DNA of 39,066 nt, taken from assembly GCA_041648665.1 (NCBI GenBank), contig JBAZOP010000023.1, forward strand, positions 1 through 39,066. The letters are read 5' to 3'. Below the pieces are notes generated by a model. It was not told the DNA's origin, made no database searches, and was given only the letters and a program-made list of their open reading frames with translations. Positions 15,916-23,886 of the stretch are shown here, piece after piece; position 1 is the first letter of the stretch; the number at the start of each line of letters is the position of its first letter. The position numbers and the translations under genes are program-made. This DNA comes from a bacterium (GTDB taxonomy: Bacteria; UBA10199; 2-02-FULL-44-16; JAAZCA01).

Positions 15916-16935
15916 TCAGCCGAGCAGCGCGCCCAGCTCCACGGCGAGGGGCATGTTGCAGAGCTCCTCCGCCGCCTTCCTGGGTGCCAGTCCTTCAAAG
16001 AGGATGCGGTACATCGCGTCGCATATCGGGACGTTGATCCCGTGTCGCGCCGCCAGCCTGTGGACCGCCTCTGTCGTGGGCAGACCCTCTATCGCCATGC
16101 GCATCCCCTTCTTTATCTCGTCCGCCCGCTTCCCGCGTCCCACCTCGAAACCGAGCGTGTAGTTGCGCGAGAGATGCGCGGTGCATGTGAGCACGAGGTC
16201 GCCGATGCCCGAGAGCCCTGAGAAGGTTATCGGCGATGCGCCCAGCGCCTTGCCGATCTTTATCATCTCGTAGAGGCCGCGCGTGATGATGGCTGCGCGC
16301 GTGTTGTGGCCGAGGCCCAGGCCGTCGGAGAGGCCGGCCGCGATCGCGATGACGTTTTTCACGGCGCCGCCCACCTCCACGCCGATCACGTCGTCGCCGG
16401 TGAAGGTGAGGAAGGTGTCGGTGCGAAAGAGCTCCTGCACCCGCGCAGCGACGCCGGCGTCGCTGCCTGCCACGACCACGGAGGTCGGAAGCCCCATCGC
16501 CACCTCGCGCGCGAAGCTGGGGCCTGAGAGGACCACGCGATTATTTGCAGGATGATTCAATAGGCACTCGGCCAGCACCTGACTCATGAGCTTGAGGCTC
16601 TCCACCTCGATGCCCTTCGTGCAGCTGACCACGACCGCATCCGCAGGCAGCGCCTCGCTCAACTCCAGCCAGACCTTCCGGACAAAATGCGAGGGGACTG
16701 CGGAGACCACGATCTTCGAACCTTCGACCGCGTCCTGAAGACGGTCGGTGGCGCAGAGCCCCTTCGGGAGTCCTATCTCCGGGAGGAAGTAGGGGTTCTT
16801 GAATTCGCGGTTGATGCCCTGCGCGACCTCGGGCTCGTGCGCCCAGATCAGGACATCTCCCCCCTTTTCAGCCAGGAGCTTGGCCAGCGCCGTGCCCCAG
16901 GAACCCGCGCCTATGACCGCTATCCTCTCCGCCAT
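15916..16935 (-). CDS. gpsA: NAD(P)-dependent glycerol-3-phosphate dehydrogenase
   Basis: A 339-residue protein colinear with GpsA. The Rossmann motif GAGSWG is at 9-14; the C-terminal half has GGAVKNVIAIAAGLSDG (catalytic Lys), NTRAAIITRGLYEM and SGIGDLVLTCT with SRNY, all diagnostic. It reduces dihydroxyacetone phosphate to sn-glycerol 3-phosphate, the backbone for phospholipids, in the cytoplasm. It is the first gene of a three-gene minus-strand unit and is divergent from the PilZ gene. The acyltransferase gene further along could act in the same lipid pathway, but the two are not linked in one operon. Confidence 0.95.
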   Translation of the reverse strand: MAERIAVIGAGSWGTALAKLLAEKGGDVLIWAHEPEVAQGINREFKNPYFLPEIGLPKGLCATDRLQDAVEGSKIVVSAVPSHFVRKVWLELSEALPADAVVVSCTKGIEVESLKLMSQVLAECLLNHPANNRVVLSGPSFAREVAMGLPTSVVVAGSDAGVAARVQELFRTDTFLTFTGDDVIGVEVGGAVKNVIAIAAGLSDGLGLGHNTRAAIITRGLYEMIKIGKALGASPITFSGLSGIGDLVLTCTAHLSRNYTLGFEVGRGKRADEIKKGMRMAIEGLPTTEAVHRLAARHGINVPICDAMYRILFEGLAPRKAAEELCNMPLAVELGALLG

Positions 16936-17078
16936 GCGCTTGTAATTATCCGGTTTTTAGCCCTTTGCAACCGCTAATTACCGCCGACAAAAGACACGCA
17001 ACTTTTTTTCGAGAGTGCCGATACAAGGGGTGACAACGATCGCAACCCCGGATATGTTCAGCCCAGATGAGGTCTGAA

Positions 17079-17402
17079 ATGGAAGAGAGAAGACGCCACC
17101 AGAGAGTCGAAGTCGCCTTCCCGGTGCTGCTGAGACACGCCGGCAGAATCATCCCGGCCACGGCCCTCAACATAAGCTGCGGCGGCATGTTCATCAAGGC
17201 CGACCAGCACGACATCGTCGCCGACAAACCGGTGGAGGTCATCTTCGACCTCTCCCAGGAAGAGCGCGACGTCTCCATGCGCGGCAAGATCACCCGGCTT
17301 GAAGAGGCAGGCGACGAGACCGGACTGGGCATGCAGTTCACCAATCTATTCTCCCTCTCGCACAAGGCAATCGAACGATTTCTCAAAGACCGTTTTAATT
17401 GA
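17079..17402 (+). CDS. PilZ-domain protein
   Basis: A 107-residue single-domain PilZ protein. The first c-di-GMP-binding element is EERRRHQRVEV (RxxxR pattern) at the N terminus, and the second reads NISCGGMFI, where the usual DxSxxG has Asn in place of the first Asp; this change is found in a number of PilZ proteins and does not always abolish binding. Strands VEVIFDLSQ, MRGKITRLEE and GLGMQFTNL complete the barrel. The ATG at 17079 is chosen because GAGG (17069-17072) is 6 nt upstream; an ATG at 17067 has no such site. It stands alone between gpsA (divergent) and the kinase-like gene downstream. It may receive c-di-GMP signals; the output partner is unknown. Confidence 0.85.
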   Translation: MEERRRHQRVEVAFPVLLRHAGRIIPATALNISCGGMFIKADQHDIVADKPVEVIFDLSQEERDVSMRGKITRLEEAGDETGLGMQFTNLFSLSHKAIERFLKDRFN

Positions 17403-17543
17403 TTTCTCTTTAATTACAAATAATTAGGCATCCCCCTCCCCCTATTCCCAGCGCCGAAAAAAAACGTAAAAAGATAGCAACATCCGATCGTTGCCTCCGA
17501 TAACCCCTTTGTCAGCGCTTTTGCGAAAAGAGGAGGAGAAAAG

Positions 17544-19034
17544 TTGCCGAACCCGGTGGACAGAGAGAATTCCACAGTGATCAGCCTTCACAGGACTATC
17601 TCCGATCACGAACAGAGGCTGCGCCGAATCGTCACCCTCGTGCGAGGAGACGACGACTCCTATGAAAACGCGATAAACGGATTCATCCACGATTTCACTT
17701 CCGGAGGATCCGTGGGCAGGCCCTCGCTCTTCCCGCGACTCGTCGCAGGGAACATGGCGCAGGGATTCACCACCGATGCGCTCAGCGCGTCGTTCGACGA
17801 CATACTGAGAGAAAATAGGGATCTCTTCTGGTTGCAGGATCTGGCGGACGGCGGCTTCGTGGCCCACACGCCGCAAGGCCGGATGATCATCGGAGCCGAC
17901 AAGTCGAGCTTCGACAAAGAAGAGATAAACTCGGCGATGTTCGCGATCTTCGCAGTCTCCTCCGGCATGCGCATAAAGGGCCCTGTCCTCGGGCAGCTCG
18001 ATCACAGCGCCGTGATCGACGGCGGCATATACCCGTTCGACGACGACGCCATGACCAGCGACGGCTCCTTCAGGGTGGAGCGCCTCAACAACTACGAGGT
18101 GATGATAGAGGGCTACAGGGACAAGCGATGGAGGGTGTCGCTGCTCGACCAGTTCATCAAGGAGCTGGGCCGCATAAGCGAAGCCGAAGAGTATATGCAG
18201 ACATGGGAGGGCCTCTCGCACGACCTGTACTTCCTTGCGGAAAAACTCTGGATCAAGCTGCAACGCGTATCCGAAAGGCCGGAGGAGATCGCCGGGAGCG
18301 ACGGCTACTCCCCCTCCATCGTCGAATCCATCTCGCAGACCGCCAGGCCTCTCAAGAGGCTCTTCAGCGCATTCCCCGCATTCAAGGAGAACCAATCCCT
18401 CAGAGGTTCCTGGGAACGCACTTTCGTCACGGGCCTCATCGAGCATATGGCGGACCGTTTTCCGTGGCTCGATCTTGTGGGCGATCGGTCTAAAGAGGGC
18501 AACGTCGTCAGGCTCGGAAAAATACTAGGCGGCTCAGACGCAGCAAGCGAATGCCGAGACATCTATTGCCCGCTCTCCCTCATGAAGGCCTTCGGCGCGG
18601 ATCGCGAAGCGCGCCGATGGCTCAACATAGAGGTGAATGCGCCTGAGGAGTTGCGGATAATCTCCAGCAGAAACAGGCCGCTGCAGAGGCTGATCTCGGC
18701 TCTCATATTCTCGCTGGGCGCGTCGCACAGATACGACAGCTCGTCGCCAACCACGGCCGCACTGCCTTCGGAGCCGACGCACGTTTCGGTGGAATGGATC
18801 GAAAACGAGAAGGGTCTCCTGGTCAGGGACCTGACGAAGAGCCGCAGCGCATTCGCAGCCCTGGACCCGAACAGCAAGGGCAGAGAAGATCTGGACAGAC
18901 TCGCCTCGGGAATCGGCGGGACAATCGACTATCGCTGGAAGTCGCTGGCAATCACAATCCCGGAGGCGCCGCCTCCCATCGGAGGCGCCGCCGTCCTGGG
19001 AAGAATAGCGCTGAGGCCTCCCCTGCTCAGATAG
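17544..19034 (+). CDS. Degenerate histidine-kinase-like protein
   Basis: A 496-residue soluble protein that I cannot assign by name. The C-terminal part (about 363-480) reads like a HATPase_c domain: a polar stretch RPLQRLISALIFSLGASHRY where the N box should be, a strand HVSVEWIENEKGLLVRDLTK at the G1 position, and LDRLASGIGGTIDYRWKSL plus AITIP like the terminal GG..I......F.I.LP of kinases. The DxGxG and GxG loops that hold ATP are missing. LSHDLYFLAEKLWIKLQRV (His226) recalls an H-box helix. The N-terminal 200 residues are unknown. It starts at TTG, with AGGAGG (17531-17536) 7 nt upstream. If the reading is right, it is a catalytically dead sensor or scaffold. Confidence 0.55.
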   Translation: MPNPVDRENSTVISLHRTISDHEQRLRRIVTLVRGDDDSYENAINGFIHDFTSGGSVGRPSLFPRLVAGNMAQGFTTDALSASFDDILRENRDLFWLQDLADGGFVAHTPQGRMIIGADKSSFDKEEINSAMFAIFAVSSGMRIKGPVLGQLDHSAVIDGGIYPFDDDAMTSDGSFRVERLNNYEVMIEGYRDKRWRVSLLDQFIKELGRISEAEEYMQTWEGLSHDLYFLAEKLWIKLQRVSERPEEIAGSDGYSPSIVESISQTARPLKRLFSAFPAFKENQSLRGSWERTFVTGLIEHMADRFPWLDLVGDRSKEGNVVRLGKILGGSDAASECRDIYCPLSLMKAFGADREARRWLNIEVNAPEELRIISSRNRPLQRLISALIFSLGASHRYDSSSPTTAALPSEPTHVSVEWIENEKGLLVRDLTKSRSAFAALDPNSKGREDLDRLASGIGGTIDYRWKSLAITIPEAPPPIGGAAVLGRIALRPPLLR

Positions 19035-19046
19035 CGGACGTACGAG

Positions 19047-20756
19047 TCACACGGGAATTTCATCCGCAACACGCCCTTTGAATGCGAGCAGATCCTCACG
19101 CGATGCGAAGTTGAGCATCAGGTGGGCAAGCTCGCCCACCAGCCTCCGCCATGCGGCGGGCCGGCAGCAATAGATCGCATCCAGGACCGCGTGAAACAGG
19201 AAGTCGTCGCCGCGCCAGGGTTTCACCGCGAGCGAGACCTCCTCCAGCTCGTTCGCGTCCAGGAGATCGCGGATATCTTCGAAGAAGCGGCGCTCAAGCA
19301 CGGCATGCACCCCTGCCGCAGCCTTGAGGGAGGCGTCTATTCTGAGGAGCAGATGGTTCGCGAACTCGAAGTATCTCTCCTCTCCCTTGGTCGCGGGTTC
19401 GTCCTGTTCAGGCGATTTGAGCCCTGCAACCTCTTTCGCGGCGACGGATATCGGCTCCCCCACTACGAGCCTGATCTGAACGTTGGAGAGGATATCGCAA
19501 CGCCCCCTCGGGCAGGCGATGCCCGTCCCTCGGATGGCGATCGGCACGATCTTCACGTCGTCGGGCCTGCCCGCGGCTGCGATCTCCATCGCGGATTCGG
19601 CGGCGATGAACGCGGCGCCCTTCTTGAGGTGCGCGCCGTCCTTCTTTATCCGCGAGCGCGAGCCGACGGTGTAATACGCGGAATCGATCCGCTCGCCCGA
19701 ACGCCCGACGCAGGAAACGGCACGCGTGCCCTGCGGGAACACGCCCAGTTCATATTTTTCCTCCACCATCTTCTCCGTGGCGGCCCAGACGACTCCCCTA
19801 GCCCTCGCCGGCGTGGCCTCCCCCTTTCTATCCACGAAGATCATGCCGAGCGCCTCCGCCGCGCGGCCGAGGCCAAGCATCCTGTAATAGAACAGGTTGT
19901 CGCGGAAGTGGTCCCTGGCCATGAGGAATGACGGCGCCGAGTTCCTATCGGATCCGCCTTCCGCGGCCTGCGGCCTGGCCGCTAACGCCAGCGACGCCAG
20001 CGCAAAGTCCAGGAAGCTCGCATGCGTGTAGAGGAACATCTGCGGAGAGCCCTTCGCAGGGAGGAGCTCTTTCCCATCGACCCTGACCTCCGCCCTCATG
20101 AGCTGCGCCACCCTCGACGCCCAGATGAGGGAGAGCGAACCGGCGAGCTTTCGGAGCCACCGGTGGTCCTTGATGTCGCTCCCGTGGACGAGCAGCCTCG
20201 CGATCCAGGCGGTGCTCCATGCGCCGCAGAGCAGTGTGGGCCAGCGGAGCTTGGCGGACCGTCCGTTGCGGAAATCGAGATGCGCGTGATCCACCGTCCT
20301 GGCGGGTTCCGCCGGCAACCTGTGTCTGACCGCGCCGGAGATACAGACGAAATGGTCGAAGAACTCCTGCGGATGCACGGAGGGATTTCTGCGGGCAAAC
20401 TCCGCAATCGCGATGTGCCCCTCCCTGCGGAAGTGGCGCTGCGCCCAGCCCGCCCCCATGAACGCGATCGCGGCGGCCGCCACATAGGCGTGTTCCGGAC
20501 TCTCAAGCTCCAGGGCCCAGAAGGCGTGCCAGAGAAAACCGATCGCCAGGTACGCGGTGACGATGGTGTCCCTCGGCAGAAAGACCGCGTGCTCCCACAG
20601 CCCGAAGAGGCGGTTGACGGGCATGAACGCCCTGCTTCCGCTCTCGAACGCGAGCCCGGCCACGCGAAACAGGGGGACCGCGTAGAGGGCCGCGAGCGCG
20701 GGCACGAACCACCACCGCAGGCGGAATATTCCATCGGCCAGCGAATACCACTCCAT
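19047..20756 (-). CDS. Membrane PlsC-like acyltransferase with long N-terminal extension
   Basis: A 569-residue protein. The N-terminal third has hydrophobic segments (about 15-35, 60-85, 88-105). The acyltransferase core starts near 215: THASFLD carries the HX4D catalytic motif (His245, Asp250), then FVDRKGE, FPQGTRAV (340-347, motif III, with Gln replacing the common Glu) and VPIAIRGTG (motif IV). Members transfer acyl groups to lysophospholipid or glycerol-phosphate at the inner membrane; the long extension and about 130 extra C-terminal residues make this unlike housekeeping PlsC, so the acceptor is unknown. Its ATG is 2 bp after the stop of the upstream HATPase/GGDEF-like gene, so they form an operon. 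It is convergent with the kinase-like gene. Confidence 0.75.
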   Translation of the reverse strand: MEWYSLADGIFRLRWWFVPALAALYAVPLFRVAGLAFESGSRAFMPVNRLFGLWEHAVFLPRDTIVTAYLAIGFLWHAFWALELESPEHAYVAAAAIAFMGAGWAQRHFRREGHIAIAEFARRNPSVHPQEFFDHFVCISGAVRHRLPAEPARTVDHAHLDFRNGRSAKLRWPTLLCGAWSTAWIARLLVHGSDIKDHRWLRKLAGSLSLIWASRVAQLMRAEVRVDGKELLPAKGSPQMFLYTHASFLDFALASLALAARPQAAEGGSDRNSAPSFLMARDHFRDNLFYYRMLGLGRAAEALGMIFVDRKGEATPARARGVVWAATEKMVEEKYELGVFPQGTRAVSCVGRSGERIDSAYYTVGSRSRIKKDGAHLKKGAAFIAAESAMEIAAAGRPDDVKIVPIAIRGTGIACPRGRCDILSNVQIRLVVGEPISVAAKEVAGLKSPEQDEPATKGEERYFEFANHLLLRIDASLKAAAGVHAVLERRFFEDIRDLLDANELEEVSLAVKPWRGDDFLFHAVLDAIYCCRPAAWRRLVGELAHLMLNFASREDLLAFKGRVADEIPV

Positions 20757-20758
20757 CT

Positions 20759-21700
20759 CTAGTCGCTCCGCTTCTTCACGCCGGTCGAGACCGCACGAGG
20801 CCTCGCAAGCGAGGTGAGTTCGTAGCTGAAATTGATTTCGACGGGTCTCTTGCCTATGTTGAATCTCTCCTGCCCGAGCCTCTTGGATATGCGCGCAGAT
20901 ACCGACTCCGCGGAGCCCGGCTGCGTCTCATAGACCGTGGTTATGAGGCCCTTCTCCGGGTTGGCGGTGACGCCGTCTATGGGGTACCTGACCAGCGACT
21001 TGACGTAGTTCTCGACCTGTTCGACCAGGTGGCGCCCCTTGAGGATCCCGAAGCGTTTGCGGATCACGGGGTAGTTCGTGATCGAGATGTCGTAGCGGAA
21101 TGCGCGCTGGCCTGCGAGCGCGCGGTGCGCCACCTCCTTCGTGGAGGGAAAGACCATGTGGAAACCGACGCGGTTGCTTGCCGGGACGTCGGCCCAGAGC
21201 CTGCCGTGCTGGTGCATGACGCTCTCCCTGAGCCCACCCAGAGAGACTCCGCTCTCATGATCGTTGCCGCCGTCAAACAGAGAGGCCATATAAGACTTCT
21301 GGTCCGCCTCGCGGAGGAAGCGATCCAGGGCGTCGAACGAGAATTCGACCCCGTCGCCGCTCTGCAACGCGAACTTTTTCACTCCAACGGAGAGAGAACC
21401 CTTGCGCGGAGAGCGCATGACCAGGTGTTTGAGCAGCGCGTCGATCGCCTTCTGCGCCTCCCTCTCGTCGACCCAGACCCTGGACAGCGCCTCGGACATC
21501 TGCACCGAGTAGGAGACCTGCCTGGAGAGGAAAAACTGGTCGCAGCCGGTCAGGACCCTGCGTATGAGGAGCATGGGATCCACGCTCGCGAAAGGCTCAA
21601 CGGCCTTCTTCGGCGCGGGTTTGGCGGACTTTCGGGCGCCGTCCATCACAGGCCGGGTTTTTTTGGCTTTGGGGCCGGATTTTTTTCTCTTCTGCGCCAT
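20759..21700 (-). CDS. Protein with degenerate HATPase and GGDEF-like domains
   Basis: A 313-residue protein with a Lys/Arg/Pro-rich tail (1-35). Residues about 40-200 resemble a histidine-kinase ATPase domain with QKAIDALLKHLVMRSPRKGS at the N-box position, GVKKFALQSGDGVEFSFDA at G1, and GVSLGGL (151-157), MHQHGRLWADVPASNRVGFH and MVFPS at the G2/end region; the N, DxGxG and GxG nucleotide contacts are not conserved. Residues 205-300 read like a GGDEF fold: DISITNYPVIRKRFGILKGR, HLVEQVENYVKSLVRYPIDG, then NPEKG (247-251) where GGDEF should be, and ESVSARISKRLGQERF. No DHp helix or receiver is visible. Both assignments are by eye. It is the first gene of a two-gene unit with the acyltransferase. 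Confidence 0.5.
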   Translation of the reverse strand: MAQKRKKSGPKAKKTRPVMDGARKSAKPAPKKAVEPFASVDPMLLIRRVLTGCDQFFLSRQVSYSVQMSEALSRVWVDEREAQKAIDALLKHLVMRSPRKGSLSVGVKKFALQSGDGVEFSFDALDRFLREADQKSYMASLFDGGNDHESGVSLGGLRESVMHQHGRLWADVPASNRVGFHMVFPSTKEVAHRALAGQRAFRYDISITNYPVIRKRFGILKGRHLVEQVENYVKSLVRYPIDGVTANPEKGLITTVYETQPGSAESVSARISKRLGQERFNIGKRPVEINFSYELTSLARPRAVSTGVKKRSD

Positions 21701-21764
21701 CGAAACGTCTTTCTATTATAACGCCGCGATAAAAACAAGCCATCTGGATCAGGGGAAACGGCCG

Positions 21765-21793
21765 TTGACACTGCCTGGCGTTTAATCTAGACC
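21765..21793 (+). promoter_or_regulatory. Candidate promoter for tRNA-Pro
   Basis: A perfect TTGACA at 21765-21770 with a weak -10 TAGACC at 21788-21793 (17-bp spacer), about 40 bp upstream of the tRNA. The -35 element is clear; the -10 position is uncertain. Confidence 0.4.
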
Positions 21794-21833
21794 ACCCGCA
21801 CCATAAAGTTTCCCTGATGCATCTCTCTTTGGT

Positions 21834-21912
<79 letters not shown>

Positions 21913-21976
21913 AGGGGAGATGCCTTTGTTTTTCGTGGACAGTGCTTTTTTCGCATGTTAGTTGCGCCCTATCACC

Positions 21977-22315
21977 ATGAAGAAGATCGAAGCCATCATA
22001 AAGCCTTTCAAACTCGACGAGATCCGCGAGGCGGTTCAGGAGCTGGGCGTCCAGGGCATGACCGTCACCGAGGTGAAGGGTTTCGGCAGGCAGAAGGGGC
22101 ACACCGAAGTATATCGCGGCGCCGAATACGTGGTTGACTTCCTACCGAAGATAAAGATAGAGATCGTCGTCCCAGAGGAAAAGGCGGCCGAGGTCGCCTC
22201 CGTCATCCAGAAGCGGACCCACACGGGCCGCATCGGAGACGGCAAGATCTTTATAAGCAGCATAGACGACGTCGTAAGGATTCGCACCGGCGAGACCGGC
22301 GAATCAGCCCTGTAG
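21977..22315 (+). CDS. glnB: Nitrogen regulatory protein P-II
   Basis: A 112-residue protein, exactly the canonical PII length, starting MKKIEAIIKPFKLDEIREA. The T-loop keeps the uridylylation residue Tyr51 in YRGAEYVVDFLPK, and the PROSITE-like segments GFGRQKGHTEVYRG and the C-terminal GRIGDGKIFISSIDDVVRIR are intact, so 2-oxoglutarate, ATP/ADP and effector binding should be retained. The ATG at 21977 is chosen; an in-frame TTG at 21962 would add five residues outside the family. Its position directly upstream of glutamine synthetase (57 bp) fits control of nitrogen assimilation; GlnB and GlnK cannot be told apart by sequence alone. No amtB is nearby, which slightly favours glnB. Confidence 0.93.
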   Translation: MKKIEAIIKPFKLDEIREAVQELGVQGMTVTEVKGFGRQKGHTEVYRGAEYVVDFLPKIKIEIVVPEEKAAEVASVIQKRTHTGRIGDGKIFISSIDDVVRIRTGETGESAL

Positions 22316-22372
22316 TCCTTTTTTTTTTCTCCAAGTACAGACGGCAGTCATAACCTATCTCAGGGAGGAGAT

Positions 22373-23785
22373 ATGCCTATTTCAAAGACGTTGAAGATGA
22401 TCGAGGACAACAGGGCGAAGATGGTGGATTTCAAGTTCGTAGATTTCCCCGGGGTCTGGCAGCACTTCGCAGTGCCGGTCTCGGAGCTGGACGCAGGCGC
22501 GTTCGACAGCGGATTCGGATTCGACGGCTCCTCGATGCGCGGCTGGCAGCCGATACACGCCTCCGACATGCTCATCCTCCCGGACCCGAATACGGCGGTG
22601 CTGGATCCCTTCATGCGCGAAGCCACCCTCTCGCTCATCTGCAACATCGTGGACCCGATCACCAAAGAGCCGTACAGCCGCGACCCGAGGCACATCGCCC
22701 AGAAGGCGGAGAAGTACCTCGTCTCCACGGGGCTGGCCGACACGGCGTTCTTCGGACCCGAGGCCGAGTTCTTCATATTCGACCACATCGCCTTTGATCA
22801 GACCTCGAACCACGCCTTCTACCGCATAGACTCCGACGAGGGGTGCTGGAACAGCGGCTGCGAGACCAGCCAAAACCTGGGCTATAAGCCGCGCTACAAA
22901 GAGGGTTATTTCCCGGTGTCGCCGACCGACAGCCAGCACGACCTGCGCACCGAGATGGTGCTCGAGATGGAGAAGGTCGGCATCAAGGTCGAGTGCCAGC
23001 ATCACGAGGTCGCGACCGCGGGCCAGGCCGAGATCGACATGCGCTTCTCCCCGCTCGTGGAGATGGGCGACAAACTGCTCTGGTTCAAGTACGTGGTGAA
23101 GAACGTGGCGCGTCGCCACAACAAGACTGTGACCTTCATGCCCAAGCCCCTGTTCGAAGACAACGGCAGCGGCATGCACATCCACGTCTCGCTCTGGAAG
23201 AACAAGAAACCCCTCTTCGCAGGGGACCGCTACGGCGGGATGTCCGAGATGGCCCTCCATTTCATGGGCGGAATAATCAAGCACGCCAAGGCGCTGTCGG
23301 CCATCTGCAATCCGACCACGAACTCCTACAGGAGGCTCGTGCCCGGTTTCGAGGCGCCGATCAACATTGCGTATTCCAGCAGAAACCGCTCCGCCGCGCT
23401 GCGCATCCCGATGTACTCGTCGAACCCGAATGCCAAGCGCATTGAGTTCCGCACGCCCGACCCCTCCTGCAACGGGTACCTTGCGTTCGCCGCGATCCTC
23501 ATGGCCGGCCTCGACGGCGTGCAGAATCGCCTCGACCCGGGCGCGCCGCTGGACAAGAACATATACAAGCTCTCGCCCGAGGAGCTCAAAGACGTGCAGC
23601 ACGCGCCGGCCTCCCTCGAAGAGGCGTTGGACGCTCTGGAGCGCGACCACGAGTTCCTGCTCAAGGGCGACGTCTTCACACAGGACGCCATAGACACCTG
23701 GATCGAGTACAAGCGCGAGAACGAAGTCAACGTGATGAGGCTCAGACCCGTGCCGATGGAGTTCAGCCTGTATTATGACATCTAG
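22373..23785 (+). CDS. glnA: Glutamine synthetase type I
   Basis: A 470-residue GSI enzyme that joins ammonia to glutamate using ATP. Conserved elements include GFGFDGSSMRGW, FFGPEAEFFIFD, the ATP-site NGSGMHIHVS, GFEAPINIAYSSRNRSAAL and the Tyr398 region KNIYKLSPEE, which corresponds to the adenylylated Tyr397 of E. coli. That Tyr and the overall length indicate the GSI-beta type, regulated by adenylyltransferase GlnE, which is not in this window. A GGAGG ribosome binding site lies 4 nt upstream of the ATG. It is probably co-expressed with the PII gene; a 10-nt T-run lies between them without a convincing hairpin. A terminator follows. Confidence 0.96.
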   Translation: MPISKTLKMIEDNRAKMVDFKFVDFPGVWQHFAVPVSELDAGAFDSGFGFDGSSMRGWQPIHASDMLILPDPNTAVLDPFMREATLSLICNIVDPITKEPYSRDPRHIAQKAEKYLVSTGLADTAFFGPEAEFFIFDHIAFDQTSNHAFYRIDSDEGCWNSGCETSQNLGYKPRYKEGYFPVSPTDSQHDLRTEMVLEMEKVGIKVECQHHEVATAGQAEIDMRFSPLVEMGDKLLWFKYVVKNVARRHNKTVTFMPKPLFEDNGSGMHIHVSLWKNKKPLFAGDRYGGMSEMALHFMGGIIKHAKALSAICNPTTNSYRRLVPGFEAPINIAYSSRNRSAALRIPMYSSNPNAKRIEFRTPDPSCNGYLAFAAILMAGLDGVQNRLDPGAPLDKNIYKLSPEELKDVQHAPASLEEALDALERDHEFLLKGDVFTQDAIDTWIEYKRENEVNVMRLRPVPMEFSLYYDI

Positions 23786-23811
23786 AGCGGACCGAGACCG
23801 CGGATAGAATC

Positions 23812-23847
23812 AGGCCCCTTTCCTTTTCAGGATCGGGGCCTTTTTTC
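23812..23847 (+). terminator. glnA: Intrinsic terminator after glnA
   Basis: Stem AGGCCCC (23812-23818) pairs with GGGGCCT (23835-23841) around a 16-nt loop, followed by a run of six T. It lies about 27 bp after the glnA stop. Confidence 0.8.
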
Positions 23848-23886
23848 GGGGATTGGTGAAGGGCGTTCACCAATCAAGTTGTCGTT

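Noticed and set aside
17477..17494. GCAAC-N8-GTTGC inverted repeat upstream of the kinase-like gene
   Set aside because: Only five base pairs with an eight-base loop; it does not match a c-di-GMP riboswitch or other known leader.
22319..22328. Run of ten T between the PII gene and glnA
   Set aside because: No convincing GC-rich hairpin precedes it, so I do not call a terminator; the two genes are probably co-expressed.
22382..23650. Open frame antisense to glnA
   Set aside because: glnA is complete and intact on the plus strand; the antisense frame is a compositional shadow.
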